Origin: Allopusillimonas sp008369125
GTDB taxonomy: Bacteria; Pseudomonadota; Gammaproteobacteria; Burkholderiales; Burkholderiaceae_B
Length of the DNA stretch: 64,000 nt
Direction: 5' to 3'
Assembly: GCF_008369125.1 (NCBI RefSeq)
Contig: NZ_VOAY01000003.1
Coordinates: forward strand, 372,001 to 436,000
Below the pieces are notes generated by a model. It had not been told where the DNA came from. It saw only the letters and a list, made by a program, of their open reading frames with translations, and searched no databases. Made by a program: the position numbers and the translations under genes. Each line of letters starts with the position of its first letter. Positions within the stretch are counted from its first letter, which is position 1. Of the stretch, positions 51,937-60,604 are shown in pieces.

Positions 51937-52925
51937 ACATTCTGCTCACCGGCGCAAATGGCTATATCGGCCAGGCCCTGACCGAACGCCTGTGCAGCAT
52001 GCAAAACCTGCCTGGCCACGGCGCCATTGACCGTATTGTCTTGTGTGACATCGCCTTTGATAAGCCACCCGCCGACCCGCGCGTTTACTGCCTTGCGGGC
52101 AACATTGCCGACCCGGCGACGCTGGCGACGGCCATGGATCCCAAGCCCAACGTTGTGTTCCATCTTGCCAGTATTGCCAGTGGTCGTGCCGAACTGGCGT
52201 TCGAGCAAGGGCTTGAGACTAACCTGCTAGCCCCGATTCAGTTGCTGGAACATCTGCGCCGACAGGGCAACTGCCCCACCGTGGTGTTTACCAGCAGTAT
52301 CGCGGTTTTCGGTGCGCCGCTTCCTGATGTGATCAACGACGAAACGCCCCTGGCCCCTGCACTAAGCTATGGGGTACACAAACAGGCTATGGAGATTTTG
52401 CTGGCCGACTATACGCGGCGAGGCCATATCAATGGCCGCGCCGTACGCTTGCCAGCTATTGTGCCCAGGCCGCCGGCATCCAACGGTGCATGGTCGCTGT
52501 TCTCCAGCGATTTGATCCGGTCACTGCTGCACTCGCAGCCCTGCACCATGCCTGTCAGCCCAGATGCCACGCTGTGGTTGATGTCTTTGCAGTGCTGTGT
52601 AAGCAACCTGCTGCATGCGGCCGCACTGGGTGCCCAGCCTGCAGGCGACCGTATCGTCTGGACTCTGCCCGCGTTGCGTGCCTCTATCGCCGAGATCGTG
52701 GCCGCGTTCGATGCGCGCACCGATGGTGCATCGTCGCCGCTGGTCAGCTATGCGCCCAAGCCCGAGATCGAAGCCCAATTTGGCCGTTTACCACCTTTGT
52801 ACACCCCCGCTGCTGACAAAGTGGGGTTTCAAGATGATGCAAGCCTGGACAACCTGATAGATCGCGCCTGCAGTAATGCGCAGGCATTGCAGCACCCAAG
52901 TAGCGCAATTCAAACCCATAACTAA
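51933..52925 (+). CDS. denD: NAD-dependent epimerase/dehydrogenase, D-erythronate dehydrogenase-like (DenD)
   Basis: This 330-residue extended SDR matches the DenD pattern. It has the cofactor loop LLTGANGYIGQAL at the start, DxNLLAP (ETNLLAPIQLLEHL) near 95-108, Ser121/Ser122 and Tyr146-x3-Lys150 (SYGVHKQAME). It ends with DASLDNLIDRA. DenD oxidises D-erythronate at C2 to 2-oxo-tetronate. The overlap with the OtnI-like gene supports that pathway. The name is by family pattern and context. Confidence 0.82.
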   Translation: MNILLTGANGYIGQALTERLCSMQNLPGHGAIDRIVLCDIAFDKPPADPRVYCLAGNIADPATLATAMDPKPNVVFHLASIASGRAELAFEQGLETNLLAPIQLLEHLRRQGNCPTVVFTSSIAVFGAPLPDVINDETPLAPALSYGVHKQAMEILLADYTRRGHINGRAVRLPAIVPRPPASNGAWSLFSSDLIRSLLHSQPCTMPVSPDATLWLMSLQCCVSNLLHAAALGAQPAGDRIVWTLPALRASIAEIVAAFDARTDGASSPLVSYAPKPEIEAQFGRLPPLYTPAADKVGFQDDASLDNLIDRACSNAQALQHPSSAIQTHN

Positions 52926-52946
52926 CAACACACCTGAGGAGACGCC

Positions 52947-53975
52947 ATGTACAAACCTTTTGCTGCCGCCCTGATCGCGGGTGCCACGCTGGCTGCGCCG
53001 CTCGCCGTTCATGCAAAGAACGTGCAGTTGACCGTATCAAGCTGGCTACCGCCAACTCACGCCGTCGTCGCGGATTTTCTCGTCCCTTGGGGTGAAGAAA
53101 TCAAGAAGGCCACGGATGGTCGCGTGACCCTTCGCATTCTGCCAAAACCCGTCACCAACCCGGCCGGCCACTTCGACGCCGTGCGTGATGGGCTGGTCGA
53201 CATTACGTTCGTCTCGCACGCTTACTACCCGGGCAGGTTCGAACTTACCAAATTCGCCGTCATGCCCTTCTCGGGCGACACAGCGACATCACGCTCCATA
53301 GCAACCTGGGACACGTATGAAAAATACCTGCTCAAGGCCGACGAGCACAAAGGGGTACGCTTGCTGGGCATTTATGCACACGGCCCGGGCATTGTCTTTA
53401 CGACCAGCAAACCAGTCGACAGCATCGATGACTTCCAGGGGTTGAAGGTACGCGTGGGCGGAGGCATGGCTGCCGATGTGGCCAAGGCTGTCGGTGCCAA
53501 CCCTATTGCCAAGCCTGCTCCTGAGTCTTATGAGCTGCTAAGCATGGGTGTGGTCGATGGCGTGTTCTTTCCTGCAGAATCGCTGGTGTCCTTCAAGCTC
53601 GATGCCATCATAAAAAACGCGACGGTGTTTCCCGGCGGACTCTACTCTGATACGCATGCCGTCATCATGAACCCCGACGCCTTTGATAAGCTTTCCAAAG
53701 AAGACCAGCAAGCGTTGCTCAAGTTGTCCGGACGCCATCTGGCCGAGCTCGCCGGCAAAGCCTGGGACAAGCATGACGCCGAAGGCCAGAAGATCATGCA
53801 TAGCGACCAGATCAACCTGATCAAGGCTGACGAAACCTTTGTGAACGCCGTACGCGAGAGAACCAAGGGCTTCGAACAGACGTGGTTAAAAGCTGCTGCG
53901 GACAAAGGCATTGATGGCCAGGCTGCGCTGGATTCCTTCCACGCAGAAATCAAGAAGCTTGACGCAGGTACTTGA
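52947..53975 (+). CDS. dctP: TRAP transporter substrate-binding protein DctP
   Basis: This 342-residue periplasmic binding protein has a signal peptide ending in AVHAKN (about residue 24). The family segments are VQLTVSSWLPPTHAVVADFLVPWG, FQGLKVRVGGGMAADVAKAVGA (near 161-182; Arg contacts the ligand carboxylate) and MGVVDGVFFPAES. GAGGAGAC precedes ATG 52947. It is 21 bp after the DenD-like gene and overlaps dctQ. The four-carbon acid enzymes upstream suggest a small hydroxy or sugar acid as cargo. Confidence 0.94.
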   Translation: MYKPFAAALIAGATLAAPLAVHAKNVQLTVSSWLPPTHAVVADFLVPWGEEIKKATDGRVTLRILPKPVTNPAGHFDAVRDGLVDITFVSHAYYPGRFELTKFAVMPFSGDTATSRSIATWDTYEKYLLKADEHKGVRLLGIYAHGPGIVFTTSKPVDSIDDFQGLKVRVGGGMAADVAKAVGANPIAKPAPESYELLSMGVVDGVFFPAESLVSFKLDAIIKNATVFPGGLYSDTHAVIMNPDAFDKLSKEDQQALLKLSGRHLAELAGKAWDKHDAEGQKIMHSDQINLIKADETFVNAVRERTKGFEQTWLKAAADKGIDGQAALDSFHAEIKKLDAGT

Positions 53976-54466
53976 TGCAATGGCTGAATCGCGCCATTGT
54001 CGCGGCACTTAAAACCATAGCCGTGCTTGGCCTGTGTGGCATGAGCCTGTTGACGGTGGTCGACGCGGCGGGACGCTATTTGCTGAACCGTCCCGTCTCG
54101 GGCACAGTCGAACTGATTGAGCTGATGATGATAACCGTGATTTTTTCGAGTATTCCGCTGATGACGCGGGTACACGGTCACATTACCGTCGACAGCTTCA
54201 GCCATTTTATGTCTCCTGCCATGTTGCGGGCCCAGGACAGGCTGGCCGCCGTGATTGCTGCGGTGGTCAGCGGCTTCCTGACCTGGGTCACGCTGCAAAA
54301 AGCACGCAGTACGGCAGAATACGGCGACATCACGCCGTTACTGCACATACCGCTCGCTCCTTTCGTGTATTTCATGGCTGTTCTGCTGGCCCTAGACGCT
54401 GTCTATCAGCTTATCAATTTATTTTCCCCGCCCGGGCCACTGCAGGACACGCCAACTTATGACTGA
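53972..54466 (+). CDS. dctQ: TRAP transporter small permease DctQ
   Basis: This 164-residue membrane protein with four hydrophobic helices has the DctQ signature VVDAAGRYLLNRPVSGTVELIELMM near residues 27-51. Its start overlaps the dctP stop by four bases, and its end overlaps dctM by eight. Confidence 0.94.
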   Translation: MMQWLNRAIVAALKTIAVLGLCGMSLLTVVDAAGRYLLNRPVSGTVELIELMMITVIFSSIPLMTRVHGHITVDSFSHFMSPAMLRAQDRLAAVIAAVVSGFLTWVTLQKARSTAEYGDITPLLHIPLAPFVYFMAVLLALDAVYQLINLFSPPGPLQDTPTYD

Positions 54467-55751
54467 ATCTTTGATCGCGCTGGCGGCGATGCTTGTGCTG
54501 GTTTTTGCGCGCGTGCCTGTGGCCTTCGCCATGGCCCTGGTCGGCTTTATTGGGCTGGGTCTGCTGCGCAACTGGAACTCGGCCTATGCCATGGCAGGGT
54601 CTGTCATCTACGAAAGCGGGTTCCAGTATCTGCTTTCGGTGCTGCCGCTCTTTATCTTGATGGGCAACTTCGTCACGAAGTCGCGCATGTCGCGCGAGCT
54701 GTATGCAGCCGCCCACGCACTGCTTGGGCATAGACGAGGCGGGCTGGCCATGTCGACGGTGCTCGCCTGCGGCGGCTTTGGTGCCATATGCGGTTCAAGC
54801 CTGGCAACCGCCGCAACCATGGCCAAGGTGGCCTACCCTGAGATGCGCAGGCTTGGTTATAGCGAGGAGCTTGCCACAGGCTCCATCGCCGCAGGGGGTA
54901 CCCTGGGCATTCTGATTCCGCCTTCCATCATCATGGTCGTGTACTGCCTGCTTACCGAGCAAAGCATAGGAAAAATGTTCGCCGCCGGGGTTTTGCCCGG
55001 CATCGTTGCCATCTGCTGTTATCTGCTTGCCGTGAACTGGGTTGTGCGGCGCGACCCCAAGGCCGGCCCGAAAGGTGAACGCAGTACCTGGCCGCAAATT
55101 CGGCGTGCACTTGCGCGCGTCTGGGCAGTACTTGCGCTCATCGCCATGCTGATGGGCGGCATCTACGGTGGTGTGTTTACGCCAGCCGAGGCCGCAGGCA
55201 TTGGCGCATTTTTGGGGTTTTTGTTTGCGCTTTTTCGAAAATCTTTGACCTGGGCTGGCTTCGTGGAAGTTGTTGTGGAGTCAGCCAAAACCACAGGCAT
55301 GATCTTTATGGTGATGATAGGCGCGCTTATGCTCGCCAATTTCATCAACTTTACATCGCTGCCCCAAGACTTACTGGAAGCCGTCGAGCATTTTCAGCTG
55401 AACCCGCTGGTCGTAATTGTGATTATTTGCCTGATCTACATCGTGCTGGGATGTGTGCTGGAAAGCATGTCGATGATACTGCTGACCGTGCCGGTTTTTT
55501 ATCCGCTGGTTCAGGCACTTGGTTTCGATTTGATCTGGTTTGGCATTATTGTTGTTACCGTGACCGAGATCAGTTTTATTACGCCGCCCTTCGGCATGAA
55601 TGTTTTCGTGTTGCGTGGTGTCTTGCCCAATGTTTCTACACCGACTATTTTTCGGGGCGTCATGCCGTTTGTGGTCAGTGATTTTTTTCGGATCGCCATC
55701 TTGATCGCGTTTCCGGCCATCAGTTTGTATTTGCCTTCGTTTGTGCGGTAG
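54459..55751 (+). CDS. dctM: TRAP transporter large permease DctM
   Basis: This 430-residue channel subunit of the third TRAP system has VFARVPVAFAMALVGFIG, CGGFGAICGSSLATAATMAK, LGILIPPSIIMVVYC and ISFITPPFGMNVFVL, all family motifs. It ends the operon that starts with the GntR gene. A convergent hairpin (55794-55815) follows. Confidence 0.95.
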   Translation: MTESLIALAAMLVLVFARVPVAFAMALVGFIGLGLLRNWNSAYAMAGSVIYESGFQYLLSVLPLFILMGNFVTKSRMSRELYAAAHALLGHRRGGLAMSTVLACGGFGAICGSSLATAATMAKVAYPEMRRLGYSEELATGSIAAGGTLGILIPPSIIMVVYCLLTEQSIGKMFAAGVLPGIVAICCYLLAVNWVVRRDPKAGPKGERSTWPQIRRALARVWAVLALIAMLMGGIYGGVFTPAEAAGIGAFLGFLFALFRKSLTWAGFVEVVVESAKTTGMIFMVMIGALMLANFINFTSLPQDLLEAVEHFQLNPLVVIVIICLIYIVLGCVLESMSMILLTVPVFYPLVQALGFDLIWFGIIVVTVTEISFITPPFGMNVFVLRGVLPNVSTPTIFRGVMPFVVSDFFRIAILIAFPAISLYLPSFVR

Positions 55752-55793
55752 ACCGTTTTATCTTTTTATTCGTTGCAACCTGACATCGATGCC

Positions 55794-55815
55794 GCCTGAC
55801 ACGGGTGTGTCAGGC
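55794..55815. terminator. Hairpin between convergent dctM and aldo/keto reductase genes
   Basis: GCCTGACAC pairs perfectly with GTGTCAGGC around a four-base loop (GGGT). It lies between two convergent stop codons, 43 bp after dctM and 12 bp before the reductase end. No strong T-run flanks it, so a bidirectional terminator is inferred from position. Confidence 0.55.
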
Positions 55816-55826
55816 CTCATTGCACA

Positions 55827-56810
<984 letters not shown>

Positions 56811-56967
56811 TTGATTGTCTCCTTGTCTGTTAATGGCGGAGCGCCGAAAGCCCAGACCCGGGACGCTAGCCCGAACTCGGCACGCGTGTGCGCATGAAAA
56901 TCATTCTATTCTGAATGTGTGCAACGTGGTCCGCCGACCATGGCTGGACGAGCAGGTCGCCAATGCG

Positions 56968-58344
56968 TTACGTAATTTTTCGCCGCCTTATCCCCCGTAC
57001 GACCGGATGCTTGTAAAAATAAGCAAGCAACTTTTCTTTCTGACTCTGCGCAAGCCGACTCTGTTCAATTATGTCTGGCCAATGTTTGACGGCTGCCACA
57101 ACACAATCAGACACTGCCTTGATGGCAGCAGGCCCGGGCATGTCCAGGGCATTGCAGAATATCCTGAGCACATTGGGCGTAAGGCTTAGCTGGCGCCGAC
57201 GAGCATTATGCGATTTTTCGTCTGCCAGGGATGTTGGCTCGAAGCTTTCTGGCAGAATCCGCAGGCCATGCCCTCTGCTCGGCGTGTAGACAGTGTGCGC
57301 CACAATATCGTAGGCGGGCGAAAGCTGTGGCGTGAATCCATCACCAGGATAACAAAGACCAATATTCTTTAAGTGCATGTCGGGGTTGCCCAACATTTCA
57401 TTGACCATAATTCGGCGCAGCAATTCCATTACTGCAGGCGTGCCCATGCTGGGATACGAGAGCAAGACTGCAGCCACCTGCAGATAAGAGTAATCCAGCG
57501 AGTACTTGTCCTCAGGCATAACACCAAAAACCTGCGCAAAGTCCTCGCACTGGATGCGGGTTCCCGAGGCTCGATCAAAGCGATTCACAGCCAAAAAATT
57601 TGTCTCATGCCTTATGTCGCCTAGTTCATATTCATGCTGCGCGGCAAGCTGGCTCAGGGGAGCCAGGTAGGCCTCGCAAACATTGACGCCGGCTACGTGC
57701 GCAAGCTGCAGCGAGAGCGCTTCAACTTCTGGCAACAGCGCATACCCCCCGACCGGTAGCTTGGCAATGATGTGAGAGTCATCATTATTGGTGCGACCAA
57801 CAAAACGTTCACCTTCTTTAATCACCCCCAGCTTGGGTTGAAAGCCAGAGAGCGAGACGCCATCTTCCAAAGGATCAGCCGTCACTGTCATCTCCAGCGC
57901 ATCGGCGTTCTGCGTAATGAGTCGACCTAACTCAATGCGCGAGAGTTCGATAGGCAGCGCATAGATGTTCCCGGGCAGATCCTTGCCACATGCAGCCAGC
58001 AATTCGAAGTGGTCATTGGGCTCGCACTTGCGAGCCCAAGCTAACTGGTTGCGAAAGACACCTTCTGGCAGCAGGTTCTGAAAAAAAGCTGGCAAAAACC
58101 AGGACTGGCCGTCTTTGGCCAGCTTTCCATTAAAGGCCTGGCTGTAGACATCGCGCCAGAACATCACCTGCTCTTGTGGTGATTGTGCACGCCAGGAGAG
58201 CGACACGATGGGCAAGTTTGGATCCCTGGCCACGTCTTCATCTGCCACAAACCGATTGATCACTGCCCCTGCATCTGGGGCAAATTGAAAGAGCAGACCG
58301 ATGCGTCGGCTGCCCAAACGAATTTCCAGTGCCTTGATATTCAT
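56968..58344 (-). CDS. hipA: HipA-family toxin kinase
   Basis: This 458-residue serine/threonine-protein kinase is the toxin of a HipBA type II module. The ATP loop SLSGFQPKLG (Ser164, Gln169, Lys171) corresponds to the S-x-x-G-x-Q-x-K signature, whose serine is phosphorylated in Escherichia coli HipA. The catalytic NPDMHLKNIG (Asp322) and metal-binding LSPAYDIV (Asp346) are complete, so it appears active. HipA of E. coli phosphorylates glutamyl-tRNA synthetase, slowing growth. It starts 18 bp after the hipB stop. The N-terminal lobe (FLPAFFQNLLPEG) is also typical. Confidence 0.93.
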   Translation of the reverse strand: MNIKALEIRLGSRRIGLLFQFAPDAGAVINRFVADEDVARDPNLPIVSLSWRAQSPQEQVMFWRDVYSQAFNGKLAKDGQSWFLPAFFQNLLPEGVFRNQLAWARKCEPNDHFELLAACGKDLPGNIYALPIELSRIELGRLITQNADALEMTVTADPLEDGVSLSGFQPKLGVIKEGERFVGRTNNDDSHIIAKLPVGGYALLPEVEALSLQLAHVAGVNVCEAYLAPLSQLAAQHEYELGDIRHETNFLAVNRFDRASGTRIQCEDFAQVFGVMPEDKYSLDYSYLQVAAVLLSYPSMGTPAVMELLRRIMVNEMLGNPDMHLKNIGLCYPGDGFTPQLSPAYDIVAHTVYTPSRGHGLRILPESFEPTSLADEKSHNARRRQLSLTPNVLRIFCNALDMPGPAAIKAVSDCVVAAVKHWPDIIEQSRLAQSQKEKLLAYFYKHPVVRGIRRRKIT

Positions 58345-58362
58345 GTACGTTCTCTTTACCGC

Positions 58363-58680
58363 TTACTTAGGCTTAGCCTTTGGGCTGGCCAGTTCAAGAC
58401 GGTTCAACGCGGCCTGCACGCCCGTTAGCACTTTTGGCGCAGTGGGCGACAGATTGGGGTCAATTGCGCGCACAGCTTCTTTTGGGATTAGCACGACGTC
58501 CAGGCCCAACTCGTCTGCCACCGCAAGAAGTGTGGATACCTTGAAGTCAGCCTTGCCGCTGAATACATTGGTCATCGTACGCCGCGACAAACCGGCACGA
58601 TCGCGCAAGGCGTCTTGGGTTGCATTGAGTGCGGACAGTTGCTGACGCAACTTTCCAGAGAGCTTTTGAATAGTAGCCAT
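58363..58680 (-). CDS. hipB: HipB-like antitoxin, XRE-family DNA-binding protein
   Basis: This 105-residue antitoxin and repressor has a helix-turn-helix near residues 20-60 (NATQDALRDRAGLSRRTMTNVFSGKADFKVSTLLAVADELG). The C-terminal tail (SPKAKPK) is flexible and basic. I start at ATG 58680 (MATIQKLSG), which lies just outside the operator arm; an ATG at 58689 lies inside it. It precedes hipA, as in all hipBA operons, and almost certainly represses it through the operators just upstream. Confidence 0.92.
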   Translation of the reverse strand: MATIQKLSGKLRQQLSALNATQDALRDRAGLSRRTMTNVFSGKADFKVSTLLAVADELGLDVVLIPKEAVRAIDPNLSPTAPKVLTGVQAALNRLELASPKAKPK

Positions 58681-58731
58681 AACACGCATTAAAGTAGTAT
58701 TTATCGTTTAAATACTACTTTAATGCGTGTT
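58681..58731. promoter_or_regulatory. hipBA operator 1: perfect 23-bp inverted repeat
   Basis: The arms 58681-58703 and 58709-58731 are perfect complements around a five-base loop. Each contains AAAGTAGTA next to a GCATT element. It ends exactly at the hipB start codon. It is one of two such palindromes here and is the likely binding site of HipB. Confidence 0.82.
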
Positions 58732-58754
58732 CAATATCAAATACACAAATTAAC

Positions 58755-58805
58755 AATGCGTACCAAAGTAGTATTATACCCATTTATACTACTTTAATGC
58801 GCATT
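58755..58805. promoter_or_regulatory. hipBA operator 2: imperfect inverted repeat
   Basis: The arms 58755-58774 and 58786-58805 share the core ATACTACTTT and CGCATT with operator 1. Three of 20 positions do not match. Centre-to-centre distance to operator 1 is about 74 bp, seven helical turns, so a pair of HipB dimers on one face of the DNA is plausible. Confidence 0.75.
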
Positions 58806-58955
58806 TAAAGGCTTTAGCGGCCCGCTCTGATTACTTATGATTGTGGCACCCCACGCTGATTACTCTGCGTAACGTCGTCATGCATGCGCGCCACTGGAGA
58901 GCGTTCGAAACTACAGACTTACTGGCAACGCACGCGAGCCGCTTACGCAATACAC

Positions 58956-59633
58956 TTACCCCAGCATTTTTATCAGTGCTTTGGCTGCAGCCTCAGACGA
59001 AGCTGGGTTCTGGCCTGTAATCAAGGTGCCATCCGTGAGCACGTAAGACTCCCAATCGCCAGCCTTGGAATAGACGCCGCCGTTAGCCTTTAGTACGTCT
59101 TCAACCAGAAAGGGCACAACCTTGGTCAAGCCAACGGCCTCTTCCTCGGTATTGGTGAAGCCAGTTACCTTCTTACCCTTAACCAGGAAGCTGCCGTCCT
59201 TTCCCTTGACATGGCGCAGCACACCCGGCGCGTGGCAAACAGCAGCCACGGGCTTGCCTGCGGCATACATGGTTTCAATGAGGGCGATGGATGATTTATC
59301 TTCTGCCAGATCCCACAAGGGGCCATGACCACCTGGGTAAAAGACAGCATCAAAATCGCTGGCGCGTATGTCGGCCAGTTTTAATGTAGCGCCCAGCGCG
59401 GCCTGCGCTTTGGGGTCAGCTTTGAAGCGACGGGTGGCGTCGGTTTGGGCATCGGGCGCATCGCTTTTTGGGTCTACAGGCGGTTGGCCACCCTGTGGCG
59501 AGGCCAAGGTCAAGCTGGCACCCGCGTCTTTCAGTACATAGTAAGGCGCTGCAAATTCTTCCAGCCAGAAACCGGTTTTTTCACCGGTATCGCCCAACTG
59601 ATCGTGCGAGGTTAAGACCATGAGTATGTTCAT
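58956..59633 (-). CDS. DJ-1/PfpI-family protein (Hsp31/glyoxalase III-like)
   Basis: This 225-residue protein of the type 1 glutamine-amidotransferase-like fold has nucleophile Cys133 in AVCHAPG with His134 next to it and a conserved Glu25/Glu26 (FWLEEFAAPYY). The form with FYPGGHGPLWDL near 98-109 is typical of small Hsp31-like members, which detoxify methylglyoxal or act as stress chaperones. AGGAG precedes ATG 59633. It stands between hipB and the Crp/Fnr gene, on the same strand. Confidence 0.92.
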   Translation of the reverse strand: MNILMVLTSHDQLGDTGEKTGFWLEEFAAPYYVLKDAGASLTLASPQGGQPPVDPKSDAPDAQTDATRRFKADPKAQAALGATLKLADIRASDFDAVFYPGGHGPLWDLAEDKSSIALIETMYAAGKPVAAVCHAPGVLRHVKGKDGSFLVKGKKVTGFTNTEEEAVGLTKVVPFLVEDVLKANGGVYSKAGDWESYVLTDGTLITGQNPASSEAAAKALIKMLG

Positions 59634-59839
59634 AGGGACTCCTGTTGCAGGAAATGAGTTCAGTGCTCAGCAACATTGATTACAAGCTTGCCGAGGCTGT
59701 TGTCTTCAAAAATAGTTATGAAGACGGGGCCAAGACCCCATGGACCGGTACGTGTAGACACGGACTCATCATCAGGGGTGTGGCGACAATTCAGTATAGC
59801 GCTCTGGCTTTGGTGCGTTGCGCGTGTAAAGCACACAGC

Positions 59840-60544
59840 TTACTGCAGCAGCAAGGCGTCCAGGTCGTGGATTCGTATACCGCGCTGCCCTGTTTGCGCT
59901 ATCCAGCCCTCGTCTTCAAATTCTTTTAAACGTCGGCTGATGGTTTCGGGCGAAGTGCCCAGGTAAGACGCAAGATCTTTGCGGCTCATGGGCAATCGTA
60001 TATCGCGCGATTTGGCCTGTTCTGACAAGCTTGCAAGATAAAGCACAATACGTGCGTTAATCGACTCGGTTGCAATGGCGGCCGTTTGCTTCTCGCTGCT
60101 GCCCAGTCGTTGTGCAAGCTCAGAAAGCAAATGCATACATATTTCTGGGTGCTCCAGCATGAGTGCACTTAAATCGTCACGGCTAATGATGCAAACGCGC
60201 GCATCTTCGGTGGCCTCAGCATAAGAATCATGCTGGCCGGGCGAGAACAGTGCAAGCTCCCCCGTGAAGTCACCCGGTTGCAGTATGCGGACGAGTTGCT
60301 CCTTGCCGTCTTCGGAAAGCCGGTAAACCTTAACCTTGCCTTGGTGAACAATATATAACTGATTAGAGTGGTCACCCGCACGATGAATGAACTCGTTGCG
60401 CCTTACGGTGCGCATCGCCGCTCGATCGGCGATATTGACCAGTTCGTTATGTGGCAGATGATTAAAAATCGGAACGAGCGACACACAGAGCTCACGAAGT
60501 GGTTCTGTGTGTCGCTCGTTCGGAACATGGTTGCAGTGTTCCAT
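59840..60544 (-). CDS. Crp/Fnr-family transcriptional regulator
   Basis: This 234-residue regulator has a cyclic-nucleotide-binding-like barrel (about 28-150; GELALFSPGQHDSYAEATEDARV) and a C-terminal winged helix (about 165-225; LPMSRKDLASYLGTSPETISRRLKEFEDEG). The SPETISR recognition helix is of the Fnr type, which reads TTGAT half-sites. Cysteines at residues 4, 20, 118 and 136 are possible cluster ligands: Cys20 (LCVSLVPIF) and Cys118 match the last two Fnr ligands, but the pair Cys20/Cys23 of E. coli Fnr is reduced to Cys4. It lies directly beside the metal ATPase. A perfect 18-bp inverted repeat covers codons 8-25. Confidence 0.92.
   Translation of the reverse strand: MEHCNHVPNERHTEPLRELCVSLVPIFNHLPHNELVNIADRAAMRTVRRNEFIHRAGDHSNQLYIVHQGKVKVYRLSEDGKEQLVRILQPGDFTGELALFSPGQHDSYAEATEDARVCIISRDDLSALMLEHPEICMHLLSELAQRLGSSEKQTAAIATESINARIVLYLASLSEQAKSRDIRLPMSRKDLASYLGTSPETISRRLKEFEDEGWIAQTGQRGIRIHDLDALLLQ
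60472..60521. repeat. Perfect 18-bp inverted repeat inside the Crp/Fnr gene
   Basis: 60472-60489 and 60504-60521 are exact complements (GAACGAGCGACACACAGA and its reverse) with a 14-base centre that itself contains CAC-GAA-GTG. The repeat encodes residues 8-25 of the regulator, next to the start codon. It would fold into a very stable hairpin in the message. Confidence 0.85.
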
Positions 60545-60604
60545 GGTTTGCTTTAGCTCCGTTTGACGCCTTCCGTCGATAGGCGTCGCGTTGACTTACC
60601 TGCT

